From Hyphomicrobiales bacterium (lineage in GTDB: Bacteria; Pseudomonadota; Alphaproteobacteria; Rhizobiales; OSC116), in the NCBI GenBank assembly GCA_002401855.1, contig NVUH01000002.1:1-64000 (forward strand): DNA of 64,000 nt. Direction: 5' to 3'. The notes under the pieces were generated by a model. It searched no databases. It was not told where the DNA came from and worked only from the letters and a program-made list of their open reading frames with translations. This document shows, in pieces, positions 16,174 to 23,827 of the stretch (position 1 is its first letter; every line of letters begins with the position of its first letter). Made by a program: the position numbers and the translations under genes.

Positions 16174-18972
16174 TTATGCGCTTAGAGATAATTTTTCAAT
16201 TGAATCTAGTTGCTCGCGCACATGTTTAATGGGCATCGGCTTGCCATAGTGATAGCCTTGGCCAAGTTGGCAACCTGCGGCTCTGAGCATAATGATCATT
16301 TCTTCGGTCTCGATGCCTTCAGCCAATACAAGTTTATCGAGTGAGTGGCCAAGTGCTACAATGGTTGAGATCAGCGCATCTGCTTGCTTTGATTTGCCAA
16401 TGTTTTTGATAAAGCTGCGATCAATTTTAATTTTATCAAATGGCAATTCAGTTAGATATTGCAAACTTGAATAACCTGTACCAAAATCATCCATGGCGAT
16501 TTTAACACCCAAATTTTTAATACTGGTTAGGGTTTTAATCACATGATCGACATCATCCATCATCATGCTTTCGGTAATTTCTAATTCAAGCCGTTCTGGT
16601 GGTAAACCAGATTGCTTTAAATATTTGCGGCATAAATCGACCATATCTGTATCTTTAAATTGTATTGGCGATACATTGATGGCCACCGTTAAATCGTCTG
16701 GCCAATAAACGGCATCGTGACACCCCGTTTTAAGCACTAGCTCACCAATCTGGTTGATTAAGCCAAACTCTTCAGCCACATGGATAAATTCATCGGGGAA
16801 ACGCAGACCTTTAATGGGGTCCTGCCATCTGATCAATGCTTCATAACCAAGTAATTTGCCTGACACAATGTCGTGTTGAGGTTGATAATAAAGTACAAAT
16901 TCTTCATTTTTGATGGCGCGTTGTAAATCAAGACGAATTTCGCGTTTGTCACGTAATTTTTGTGCCAAACCTTCTTCATAAATAAACCATTTGGTTTTTT
17001 TTGAAGCTTTTGAATAATCTAGGGCTTGTACCGCATTGCTAATGAGAGTTTCTGGAGTGTCGCCATGTTTGGGTGCTATCACCACGCCCATGGATACCTC
17101 TATAGATATATTTTGGCCATTTATGTAAAGTGGTTTTGAGAATAGATAATAAAGCTGGCGGATGAGTTCTTTAAAATGGCCGGTATTTTCGCCGTCCATG
17201 CCGCTATAAATAACGCCAAATACCTTTTCGGAAAAGCGTGCTACCAAACCTTGGTTGCCAACAGCGTTACGCAATAAACGCCCAGCTTGATAGATGACTT
17301 CATCGCCGATATCCATGCCATGTAAATCGTTTATTTCTTTGAGGCTATCTAAATTAAGCAATATAACAATGCTATCTTTTTTAATGTGGGCGTTAGAATA
17401 AAGCAATTCTAAGACTCTGTTAAAATTACTACGATTTGGTAATTTGGTTAGCGGATCGTTATTTTTAAGGTCAATGAGAGCGCTATCAGATTTATTTTTG
17501 TCGGCCAGAATTTTCATTTTCTCCGTCACATCCTGAATGGTAAAATTAAAAATTTCATGTGATTTCATTCTGCTGCTATTGTTAAAAAACTTATGATTGT
17601 CAAAATGTTGAATGAAGCTGGTTTTATTCAACATCATTTCTATGATATATTCTTGACCCGATTTGTTTTTAAAATGTTCCATCACAAATTCAATTTTGGA
17701 ACCATTTCGTGATTTTAACTGGCTTACTTTTGCAAATAGATTTTTGCTACCTGGAATATGTTCAAATACACTTTCTGTATTTTGTACGGTTTGATTATCC
17801 ATCGAGAAGAGTTGCCGTGCCTTACTATTGGCGATTAAAATCCCACCTTGTAAATTGGTGATGATAATGGCATTGGCGCTTTCCTTAATAACTTGATTAA
17901 TCAAAGCCTTATTATAGTTATTTCGATTGGTTTCTTTAAACAAAATATGGCTGCGGTATTTTATATTTTGAATGATTTGCAGAACACATGACAATGTTAT
18001 CGCCACATATAATATAGCGGCAGGCAGCATAATGGCGGCGTAAGCGTGCATTATAAAACTCGATGCATAAATAATAGCCATAATGATTAAGTTGGAGGCT
18101 AACGCTAAAATCAACCTTGTATCATCATGTAAGAAAGTCAATGTGATGAATAGAGTGATGGCTAAAGCCAGCATAATTGAGGGAGAGATTGTGGTGAATA
18201 ATCTATCGGCAACCAGTGTTTCATAACCTAATGCATGAATAAATACATTGGGTAATCTGCCATGTTCTGGCAGCGTATACATATCGCCCAATTGCGGGGA
18301 CGTGGTGCCAATTAATAGCGTTTTGCCGCGGATTTCGCTCAAGTCAAAATCATCAGAAGTAATGGTTTTAAACGTTATACAGGGAATGCTTAATGGGTTG
18401 ATTGAGAAATTAATATGAACTGGATCTTGTGGAGTGTTAACGCGGTTGGCAAGCAGTGCCCCAATGGTTGGGCGGTCGTTCTCTGCAAAAGTTAGATATT
18501 CATGAACAAGGCCTGATTTTTCCACCTTTATATCCAAACTGCCGAGTAATGAGTATTTTGCTAAGGGTTCAATGGGTATAATTTCTCGGGGCGAACGCGT
18601 TTTTGTCGGTAATATAACTGGAAAGGAAACATCTTTTATTGCCTTACTAAAAATTTGATCGTTGATTGGGTTTGAGGGGGCGCTAAAATCTACATTAAGA
18701 ACCACCAATTCAGGAGAAGCTGTTTCCAGTTTATATAAAAGCTCGGCAAAGCGGCTACGCGGCCAAGGCCATGTATTGAAATCTGCGATGCTCTCTTCGT
18801 CTATCTTAACAATAATCAAATTCTGTGAGGCGGGAGTGGTAAATTGGTTGAATTTTTGAATGTTAGCGGTTTGATTCCAGCCTTCTATATCCATAGTTAC
18901 TGATAAAATCGCGAGTAGTATCGACAGCATAACTGCTGGGAATATTTTCCGTTTTAACAAAATTCGATTCAT
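16174..18972 (-). CDS. CHASE2-PAS-GGDEF(degenerate)-EAL protein, probable c-di-GMP phosphodiesterase
   Basis: A 932-residue membrane signalling protein from the ATG at 18972 (in-frame TTG at 18984 is the alternative; neither has a strong ribosome site). Order: one N-terminal membrane helix, a periplasmic CHASE2 domain (about 30-265; DEESIADFNTWPWPRSRFAE), about three membrane helices, a PAS domain (about 365-480), a GGDEF-like domain, and an EAL domain (about 675-925). The GGDEF signature is replaced by SEKVF (about 581-585), so cyclase activity is unlikely. The EAL site is intact (E711-A712-L713 in YEALIRW, then DDFGTGYSSL and KIDRSFI), so c-di-GMP hydrolysis is expected. CHASE2 senses an unknown extracytoplasmic signal. 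Confidence 0.88.
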   Translation of the reverse strand: MNRILLKRKIFPAVMLSILLAILSVTMDIEGWNQTANIQKFNQFTTPASQNLIIVKIDEESIADFNTWPWPRSRFAELLYKLETASPELVVLNVDFSAPSNPINDQIFSKAIKDVSFPVILPTKTRSPREIIPIEPLAKYSLLGSLDIKVEKSGLVHEYLTFAENDRPTIGALLANRVNTPQDPVHINFSINPLSIPCITFKTITSDDFDLSEIRGKTLLIGTTSPQLGDMYTLPEHGRLPNVFIHALGYETLVADRLFTTISPSIMLALAITLFITLTFLHDDTRLILALASNLIIMAIIYASSFIMHAYAAIMLPAAILYVAITLSCVLQIIQNIKYRSHILFKETNRNNYNKALINQVIKESANAIIITNLQGGILIANSKARQLFSMDNQTVQNTESVFEHIPGSKNLFAKVSQLKSRNGSKIEFVMEHFKNKSGQEYIIEMMLNKTSFIQHFDNHKFFNNSSRMKSHEIFNFTIQDVTEKMKILADKNKSDSALIDLKNNDPLTKLPNRSNFNRVLELLYSNAHIKKDSIVILLNLDSLKEINDLHGMDIGDEVIYQAGRLLRNAVGNQGLVARFSEKVFGVIYSGMDGENTGHFKELIRQLYYLFSKPLYINGQNISIEVSMGVVIAPKHGDTPETLISNAVQALDYSKASKKTKWFIYEEGLAQKLRDKREIRLDLQRAIKNEEFVLYYQPQHDIVSGKLLGYEALIRWQDPIKGLRFPDEFIHVAEEFGLINQIGELVLKTGCHDAVYWPDDLTVAINVSPIQFKDTDMVDLCRKYLKQSGLPPERLELEITESMMMDDVDHVIKTLTSIKNLGVKIAMDDFGTGYSSLQYLTELPFDKIKIDRSFIKNIGKSKQADALISTIVALGHSLDKLVLAEGIETEEMIIMLRAAGCQLGQGYHYGKPMPIKHVREQLDSIEKLSLSA

Positions 18973-19077
18973 TAGCTGCCACAAAATATATTTAAGTATG
19001 GAATTATGTTACGGCGGAGGGAATTAATATATGGTTTATTTACAGTTAGTAAAAAGTTAACACTTGCTTTTTTTTAA

Positions 19078-20385
19078 CTAAACTTCTTTTGTGGCATAAA
19101 ATTTATCTTTGGCTAGTTTTAAGCTAACCCCCCAGTTTAAAAAGGGTTGAGGCGGCAACCAGTTAGGTTTGGGGCGGGCATCGATAAGTTGTCTCGTCGG
19201 GCTGGCTTGATTAAGCGCTTGATAAGCTATTTCTTGACCAAATAGAGTGGCAAGGCCAATTCCACCACCATTATAACAACCGACAGCCCAGCAATTTTTA
19301 TATATTTCATCAAAAATATTAGCGTTATTGGCGCTGATGCAAGTGACGCCTGACCATGTGTGTTGGATTATGTTACCGGCTAAGAAAGGAAATCTCACTT
19401 TCAAACCCGCTAAATGTTGTAATTTGCGCTTTTGCATGTCGTTGGTTGATAGTCGCAGTGAAGAAGACACTTCAACAGTGTTGCGAATCATCAAGCGATT
19501 GTCTGACGTGTAGCGCAAAGTCGCGCCCATGTGATTGGCAGATAAAACACCCCATTCAGGCACGTTATTCATATGTTTTTGTTCATCAGCTGTGAGTTGC
19601 CGGGTTAAGCTTGCAGTCAGCAGTAAAGGAAAGGCGCGGCTATTCTTAATTTTAAGGCTTGGCATGAAACCATTCACTGCGATGACGAGGTTTTCGGTGG
19701 TGATTTTAGCATGATCACAATATACCATATGCTTTTCGCCATATTTTATTTTTGTTACTGGTGTATTTTCGTATAGGCTGACATTCTGCGGCAATGCATC
19801 TATCAAGCCACGGGCGAGGGCGGCGGGCTGTAACATCGCGCCGCCGAAGGTTTTAACTGCCATTTTATAAAAATCTGTGCCCAATTGTTTGGACAAATCG
19901 GCTTGATTGAAAAATTGATTTTTTAGGCTAAGATGATCCAGTAACTTAATGAAATTATGTAGTTTTTTTTCATTATTGAATGTAGAACTTGAGTAAAATT
20001 TTCCGCATTCATTCCAATCACAATCTATTTTATATTTGGCGACCATTTGTTTTAAATTATCAGCAGCTTTTTTGTTTAATTCATATTTTTGTAAATAGGA
20101 TTTAAGCCCTGTGTCTGAAAGATGGCCATCATTTAATGTAGTGTCTACTAAATAACCCGAATTTCGTGCGCTGGCGCCTTCGCCTGCGCCGTTGGCATCA
20201 ATGAGTATGATCTTATCATTAGGTTGGTTTTCGGCCAAAGTTAGGGCTGTGGCTAAGCCTGAATAACCTGCGCCAATTATCAACCACTTGCTATGGGTAT
20301 CTTTTTGTAGTGATGGAGTGTGTTGGCGCTGGCCCAATAAATTTAACCATCCGCAGCCAGCATCGTTTTGGGGTTGTATCGGCAT
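19078..20385 (-). CDS. FAD-dependent amine/amino-acid oxidase (DAO family, PuuB-like)
   Basis: A 435-residue flavoprotein with an N-terminal Rossmann FAD site, LIIGAGYSGLATALTLAE, followed by the DAO-family GASARNSGYLVD. The C-terminal flavin contact is in AVGCYNGGGIGLATLFGQ. This layout matches gamma-glutamylputrescine oxidase-like enzymes that oxidise amines with release of aldehyde, ammonia and peroxide. The substrate here is not known. The ATG at 20385 is preferred over an in-frame TTG at 20400 because GAAGAG precedes it. It is divergent from the MATE pump gene across about 130 bp. Confidence 0.85.
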   Translation of the reverse strand: MPIQPQNDAGCGWLNLLGQRQHTPSLQKDTHSKWLIIGAGYSGLATALTLAENQPNDKIILIDANGAGEGASARNSGYLVDTTLNDGHLSDTGLKSYLQKYELNKKAADNLKQMVAKYKIDCDWNECGKFYSSSTFNNEKKLHNFIKLLDHLSLKNQFFNQADLSKQLGTDFYKMAVKTFGGAMLQPAALARGLIDALPQNVSLYENTPVTKIKYGEKHMVYCDHAKITTENLVIAVNGFMPSLKIKNSRAFPLLLTASLTRQLTADEQKHMNNVPEWGVLSANHMGATLRYTSDNRLMIRNTVEVSSSLRLSTNDMQKRKLQHLAGLKVRFPFLAGNIIQHTWSGVTCISANNANIFDEIYKNCWAVGCYNGGGIGLATLFGQEIAYQALNQASPTRQLIDARPKPNWLPPQPFLNWGVSLKLAKDKFYATKEV

Positions 20386-20513
20386 TGTTCTACTCTTCAA
20401 AAAAAATCATTATTTGTGTTGACTGACTATTCATCAATCTAAATCAATTGACAAGTATAAACTTTTCCTTATGTTCTATTTTTTAATCAAGAACCAATTT
20501 GCAGAGGCCAGAA

Positions 20514-21899
20514 ATGTTTAAAAATACGGATAAACAATTATGGTTGGGTGAGTTGGCGGCCACCTATAAATTGGCTTGGCCGCTCATTTTAACCCAATTG
20601 CTACACACTTCTCTGGGTGCAACTGATGTGGTTATGATGGGTTGGTTAAGCCCACATCATTTGGCGGCTGGTGGCACGGCATCTTCATTTTATTTTACAT
20701 TCTTGGTGTTTGGCATGGGGGTTGTTGGCGCGGTGTCGCCATTGGTTGCACAAGCCATTGGTGCTAAGGATTTAACTGCAGTGCGCCGCTCTTTGCGCCA
20801 AGGTATATGGGTGGCCTTGCTGCTGGCCGGCTTGCTGTTATTGATTTTAATGCAATCTGAATTTATATTTAGCCTGCTCGGCCAAAAACCCGATGCCATT
20901 GATTTGGCGGGTGGATATTTAACATATGCCAGTTGGTCAATATTCCCTGTGTTGATTATGGTGGCATTTCGTTCATTTTTGTCGGGTCATAATGATACTA
21001 AGGTTATTTTGCTCATCACTATTTTGGGTTTCTTTTTGAATTTCCTTGGCAATTATGCATTGATGTTTGGTAATTGGGGACTGCCGCGGTTAGAGTTAGC
21101 AGGGGCGGGGATTGCGACCAGCATTGTGCAATTTGTTTCGACCATTTTAGTCATCATTTATATTGTGTTCAAAAAAAGCTATCATCATTATGAGATATTT
21201 GTGCGGTTTTGGCGTCCAGACTGGGTGAAGTTTAGAGAAATACTGCGTGTTGGCATTCCCATTGGGCTTACGGTTATGGCAGAGGTTGGATTGTTTAGTG
21301 CGGCATATTTTCTGTTTGGTTTGTTATCGGCCGAAGAAACTGCGGCACATGCCGTGGCGTTACAAATTACCTCTATTACCTTTATGATTCCGTTTGGCCT
21401 TAGCATGGCCACGACAGTGAGGGTAGGGGTGGCTTATGGACAGAATAGCAAACAAGCGGTGTTTTATGCAGGCTGGGTGTCGATTATTTTAGCGTTTTTG
21501 ACCATGATTTTCACCTGTGCGTCATTTATTTTGATACCAGAAATATTCATTCATCTATTTTTAGACCCAGCATTGAGTGGCAATATAAATTCTATTAGGT
21601 TCGCGATCTCTTATTTGGTTATTGCTGGGGTTTTTCAGCTGGTTGATGGTGTACAAGTGGTTAGTGCTGCTGCATTGCGTGGTTTAAGCGATACCAAAGT
21701 GCCAATGTATGTGGCGGTTATAGGGTATTGGGCATTTGGCCTGCCGATAGCTTACATATTGGCATTTGAATTCAATATGCGTGGTGTGGGCATTTGGCTA
21801 GGTCTTGCGGGTGGGTTGGCTTTTGTGTCAATTATATTATCGATACGGTTTATGATGCGTGATAAATTGAACTTAATGGCAGGCAAAAACATAGGCTAA
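20514..21899 (+). CDS. MATE-family multidrug efflux transporter (NorM-like)
   Basis: A 461-residue, twelve-helix cation-antiport exporter. The first half carries LTQLLHTSLGATDVVMMGWL and the second half repeats the fold with VGIPIGLTVMAEVGLFSAAY. Both are typical MATE domain starts. The ATG at 20514 follows AGAGG; the longer frame begins at TTG 20499 inside that ribosome site. Compounds exported cannot be read from the sequence. The gene stands alone, divergent from the FAD oxidase. Confidence 0.9.
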   Translation: MFKNTDKQLWLGELAATYKLAWPLILTQLLHTSLGATDVVMMGWLSPHHLAAGGTASSFYFTFLVFGMGVVGAVSPLVAQAIGAKDLTAVRRSLRQGIWVALLLAGLLLLILMQSEFIFSLLGQKPDAIDLAGGYLTYASWSIFPVLIMVAFRSFLSGHNDTKVILLITILGFFLNFLGNYALMFGNWGLPRLELAGAGIATSIVQFVSTILVIIYIVFKKSYHHYEIFVRFWRPDWVKFREILRVGIPIGLTVMAEVGLFSAAYFLFGLLSAEETAAHAVALQITSITFMIPFGLSMATTVRVGVAYGQNSKQAVFYAGWVSIILAFLTMIFTCASFILIPEIFIHLFLDPALSGNINSIRFAISYLVIAGVFQLVDGVQVVSAAALRGLSDTKVPMYVAVIGYWAFGLPIAYILAFEFNMRGVGIWLGLAGGLAFVSIILSIRFMMRDKLNLMAGKNIG

Positions 21900-22031
21900 T
21901 TGCAAAAATAGTTGCTATTCCATAATTTTTGCTGCAAATTTAACCATAGAAATGTCTTGTGGTTTTTATTTTATATTGAGAAAATACTATATATACAATA
22001 TTATATATCAATTAGTTAGGTGGTTTTTAAA

Positions 22032-22463
22032 ATGAATAAATTTAGTGTAGCTGAATTAAATGATTTTTTACTGACTCTCTTTCCACAAGCTGAGAATATT
22101 GGCACTGTCACTAGTTTGGCAGAAGGCAGTGCTGAGTTTAAACTTAAGGTAAATGATGGCCATTTAAGGCCTGGTGGGACGGTATCTGGCCCGACTATGA
22201 TGGCACTTGCTGATGTGGCGATGTATGGCGCTATATTGAATGCTATCGGCCCGGTTGCTTTGGCCGTTACCACTAATTTAAACATTAATTTTTTACGTAA
22301 ACCTGATGCCAATTGTGATATTATTGCGCTCGCAAAAATACTAAAACTCGGCAAACGTTTGGCCGTAGGTGAGGTGTCTATTTATAGCGCGAAAAATAAC
22401 GATTCAGGTACGAATTTAGTGGCTCATGCGACTATAACCTATTCGATTCCTAATCATGAATGA
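22032..22463 (+). CDS. PaaI-like hotdog-fold thioesterase
   Basis: A 143-residue hotdog-fold protein from the ATG at 22032 (GTG at 22020 lies inside the AGGTGG ribosome site). The signature region DGHLRPGGTVSGPTMMALAD carries the Gly-rich turn and catalytic acidic residue expected of PaaI/YbgC-type acyl-CoA thioesterases. The second half has NLNINFLRKP, a typical hotdog strand. It probably hydrolyses an aryl- or acyl-CoA in the cytoplasm. The substrate is unknown. It stands alone, preceded by a very AT-rich 130-bp stretch. Confidence 0.82.
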   Translation: MNKFSVAELNDFLLTLFPQAENIGTVTSLAEGSAEFKLKVNDGHLRPGGTVSGPTMMALADVAMYGAILNAIGPVALAVTTNLNINFLRKPDANCDIIALAKILKLGKRLAVGEVSIYSAKNNDSGTNLVAHATITYSIPNHE

Positions 22464-22537
22464 CAAGTATAATGTAATTTGTTGAAGTTAAAGTGCGAGT
22501 GATTCTGTTTATTAATTTTGCCCAAGGAGGTTGATTT

Positions 22538-22594
22538 ATGCAAAATAGTTGTATATTATCGGTTATCTTTGGGATTGTAATACACACCCGTTAA
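22538..22594 (+). CDS. 18-codon small ORF with strong Shine-Dalgarno
   Basis: ATG at 22538 preceded at seven bases by AAGGAGG (22524-22530), the strongest ribosome site seen in this window. It encodes MQNSCILSVIFGIVIHTR and stops with TAA. The middle is hydrophobic (ILSVIFGIVI), so a tiny membrane peptide or a leader peptide is possible. I know of no homologue. It lies 74 bp after the thioesterase gene and 90 bp before the structured RNA candidate, of which it could be the upstream reading frame. It may also be a chance ORF. Confidence 0.35.
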   Translation: MQNSCILSVIFGIVIHTR

Positions 22595-22683
22595 CCATGT
22601 TCCAATGTTTTATTTGCTATTTGTTTCATTTTCATACAAAATGCCTAAAAATTTAGATAAATCTTAACTACATGTTAATTTGT

Positions 22684-22807
22684 TGTCTGAGACAGATTCC
22701 TACGGTGTGCTCAGGTCCGCCGCATCTCCTGGGTTCGTAGGTCGGTCGGTCGTAGAATAGTTAGAGTGGCCTCCTCGATGATATTATTCTTGACCGACCA
22801 TTTTCTT
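22684..22807 (+). ncRNA. Candidate structured small RNA ending in an intrinsic terminator
   Basis: A conspicuously GC-rich island inside AT-rich sequence with three consecutive helices. The first is TGTC-TGA-GACA (22684-22694). The second is a hairpin closed by CCTACG (22699-22704) with CGTAGG (22736-22741), containing CTCAGG (22710-22715) with CCTGGG (22728-22733) and loop TCCGCCGCATCT. The third is GGTCGGTC (22744-22751; the unit GGTC is tripled from 22740) with GACCGACC (22792-22799), continued inward by GAATA (22755-22759) with TATTC (22785-22789). The third stem is followed by TTTTCTTT (22801-22808), so it can act as the terminator. Its apical part contains GGCCTCCTC, complementary to Shine-Dalgarno sequences. 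No reading frame crosses it. I could not identify an Rfam family. Confidence 0.5.
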
Positions 22808-22907
22808 TGCCTAAATTCTGAAATTTAGCTCGATTTGGCGGTGATTCGAAGTCACTTCTACATTTAAAAAAGATTCACACAGTTTTTTTAGTTTTCAAAA
22901 AAAGAAC
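22808..22907. other. Gap between RNA candidate and rpmG terminator, with two more small dyads
   Basis: No ORF. CTAAATT (22811-22817) and AATTTAG (22822-22828) form a 7-bp dyad with a 4-base loop. GGTGA (22840-22844) and TCACT (22852-22856) flank TTCGAAG. They could be an extension of the upstream RNA or unrelated. The rest is A/T runs. Confidence 0.3.
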
Positions 22908-22941
22908 GAAAAAAATAAGGTGCTATAAATAACACCTTATT
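22908..22941 (-). terminator. Intrinsic terminator of rpmG
   Basis: On the minus strand a 9-bp stem, AATAAGGTG paired with CACCTTATT (plus-strand 22914-22922 and 22933-22941), ends in a T-run (plus-strand A-run 22908-22915). It lies 22 bases past the rpmG stop. Confidence 0.85.
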
Positions 22942-22963
22942 CATTTCTGTAAAAATTAAGAAA

Positions 22964-23131
22964 TTACTTAATTTTAGTTTCTTTAAAATCTACGTGTTTA
23001 CGTACAACTGGGTCATATTTTCTTTTGACCATTTTTTCAGTCATTGTACGTGCATTTTTCTTCGTCACGTAGAAAAATCCAGTGTCTGCTGTTGATTGCA
23101 GTTTGATCTTGATGGTTGTAGGTTTAGCCAT
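22964..23131 (-). CDS. rpmG: 50S ribosomal protein bL33
   Basis: A 55-residue basic protein read from ATG 23131. It begins [20 protein letters not shown] and continues with [20 protein letters not shown] and [15 protein letters not shown]. Length, composition and the YVTKKN and [12 protein letters not shown] motifs are those of bL33 without the zinc-binding cysteines found in some versions (a C-minus form). It is a component of the large ribosomal subunit near the E site. It has its own promoter (23223-23250) and terminator (22908-22941), so it is a single-gene unit. Codons are biased as in a highly expressed gene. Confidence 0.95.
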   Translation of the reverse strand: MAKPTTIKIKLQSTADTGFFYVTKKNARTMTEKMVKRKYDPVVRKHVDFKETKIK

Positions 23132-23222
23132 ATTTCTTCTCTTTTGTGATGTTGAAAATCATCTGTCTTATCGATAATGAATATCTAGCAAATAGTTCTC
23201 AAATAGTCGTAATATTGACCGC

Positions 23223-23250
23223 AATTTACGGTTATTTAGGCCAAAGTCAA
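23223..23250 (-). promoter_or_regulatory. Probable sigma-70 type promoter of rpmG
   Basis: On the minus strand a -35 TTGACT (plus 23245-23250) and a -10 TAAATT (plus 23223-23228) are separated by 16 bp, about 90 bp before the rpmG ATG. An AACCG-N8-CGGT-like dyad overlaps the -10 region. Confidence 0.5.
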
Positions 23251-23282
23251 GCATTCAATAACTTTATTGGCAGATAAATGGT

Positions 23283-23744
23283 TTATTCTGCTACCAACTT
23301 GCTGGGGGCGGGCGCTTCATTCCAATCTGGGCTTGTGTCTTCATCGCCAAAGCCATGCATTCTGTGCGCCCATTGTAGGCCGACCAATGCTGCCTTAATT
23401 GGTGGTAGGAGAGAAAGTGATAGAATGAGTATCATTGGCAGCCATAAAACCATATGCACCCACATAGCCGGCGCGTAGAGTATCTGTAGGGTGGTTGCAA
23501 GGCTGAGGACAATATGCCCAACAATGGTGATGGCGATATAGGGCGGAAAATCATCAGCTTGGTGATGGTGAAACTGTTGCCCGCAATGATCACAACTATC
23601 TTTTACTTTAAGATATTTGCCATAAATTTTACCTTGATTACAACGTGGGCATTTGCGGCTTAGGCCGCGGCGTATGGCCTGCCAAACGTTTCTCGGTTCA
23701 GGCCGCTCAAATGCATCAATATTTTCACTATCTGTATCTGTCAT
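23283..23744 (-). CDS. DUF983 family membrane protein
   Basis: A 153-residue protein with an N-terminal four-cysteine ribbon, KCPRCNQGKIYGKYLKV then CDHCGQQF (about residues 31-58), and two hydrophobic membrane helices (about 68-90 and 96-118). This is the DUF983 layout. Its function is unknown; homologues are common in alphaproteobacteria next to rnr and rpmG, as here. It follows rnr on the same strand after about 80 bp and may be the end of the topA-rnr transcript. Confidence 0.85.
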   Translation of the reverse strand: MTDTDSENIDAFERPEPRNVWQAIRRGLSRKCPRCNQGKIYGKYLKVKDSCDHCGQQFHHHQADDFPPYIAITIVGHIVLSLATTLQILYAPAMWVHMVLWLPMILILSLSLLPPIKAALVGLQWAHRMHGFGDEDTSPDWNEAPAPSKLVAE

Positions 23745-23827
23745 TTTTCACTCTTTAAAAATTCGTAACAGCTATAACATAAATAGTTTAAAATTTGATA
23801 TAGGACAAATTGTCGCCATTCATTGGT

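Noticed and set aside
21902-21932. Hairpin GCAAAAAT/ATTTTTGC after the MATE gene as a terminator
   Set aside because: The stem is A/T only and no T-run follows the second arm; may be functional but cannot be supported.
22684-22807. 6S RNA or signal recognition particle RNA at this place
   Set aside because: No long closing stem around a central bubble and no SRP GGAA/GCAG loop motifs were found; called only as an unassigned small RNA candidate.
22840-22863. T-arm-like stem-loop GGTGA-TTCGAAG-TCACT suggesting a tRNA or tmRNA acceptor piece
   Set aside because: The conserved G53-C61 pair closing a T loop is A-T here. No anticodon arm with a 7-base loop, no D arm, no matching 5' acceptor strand and no tag-peptide frame are found nearby.
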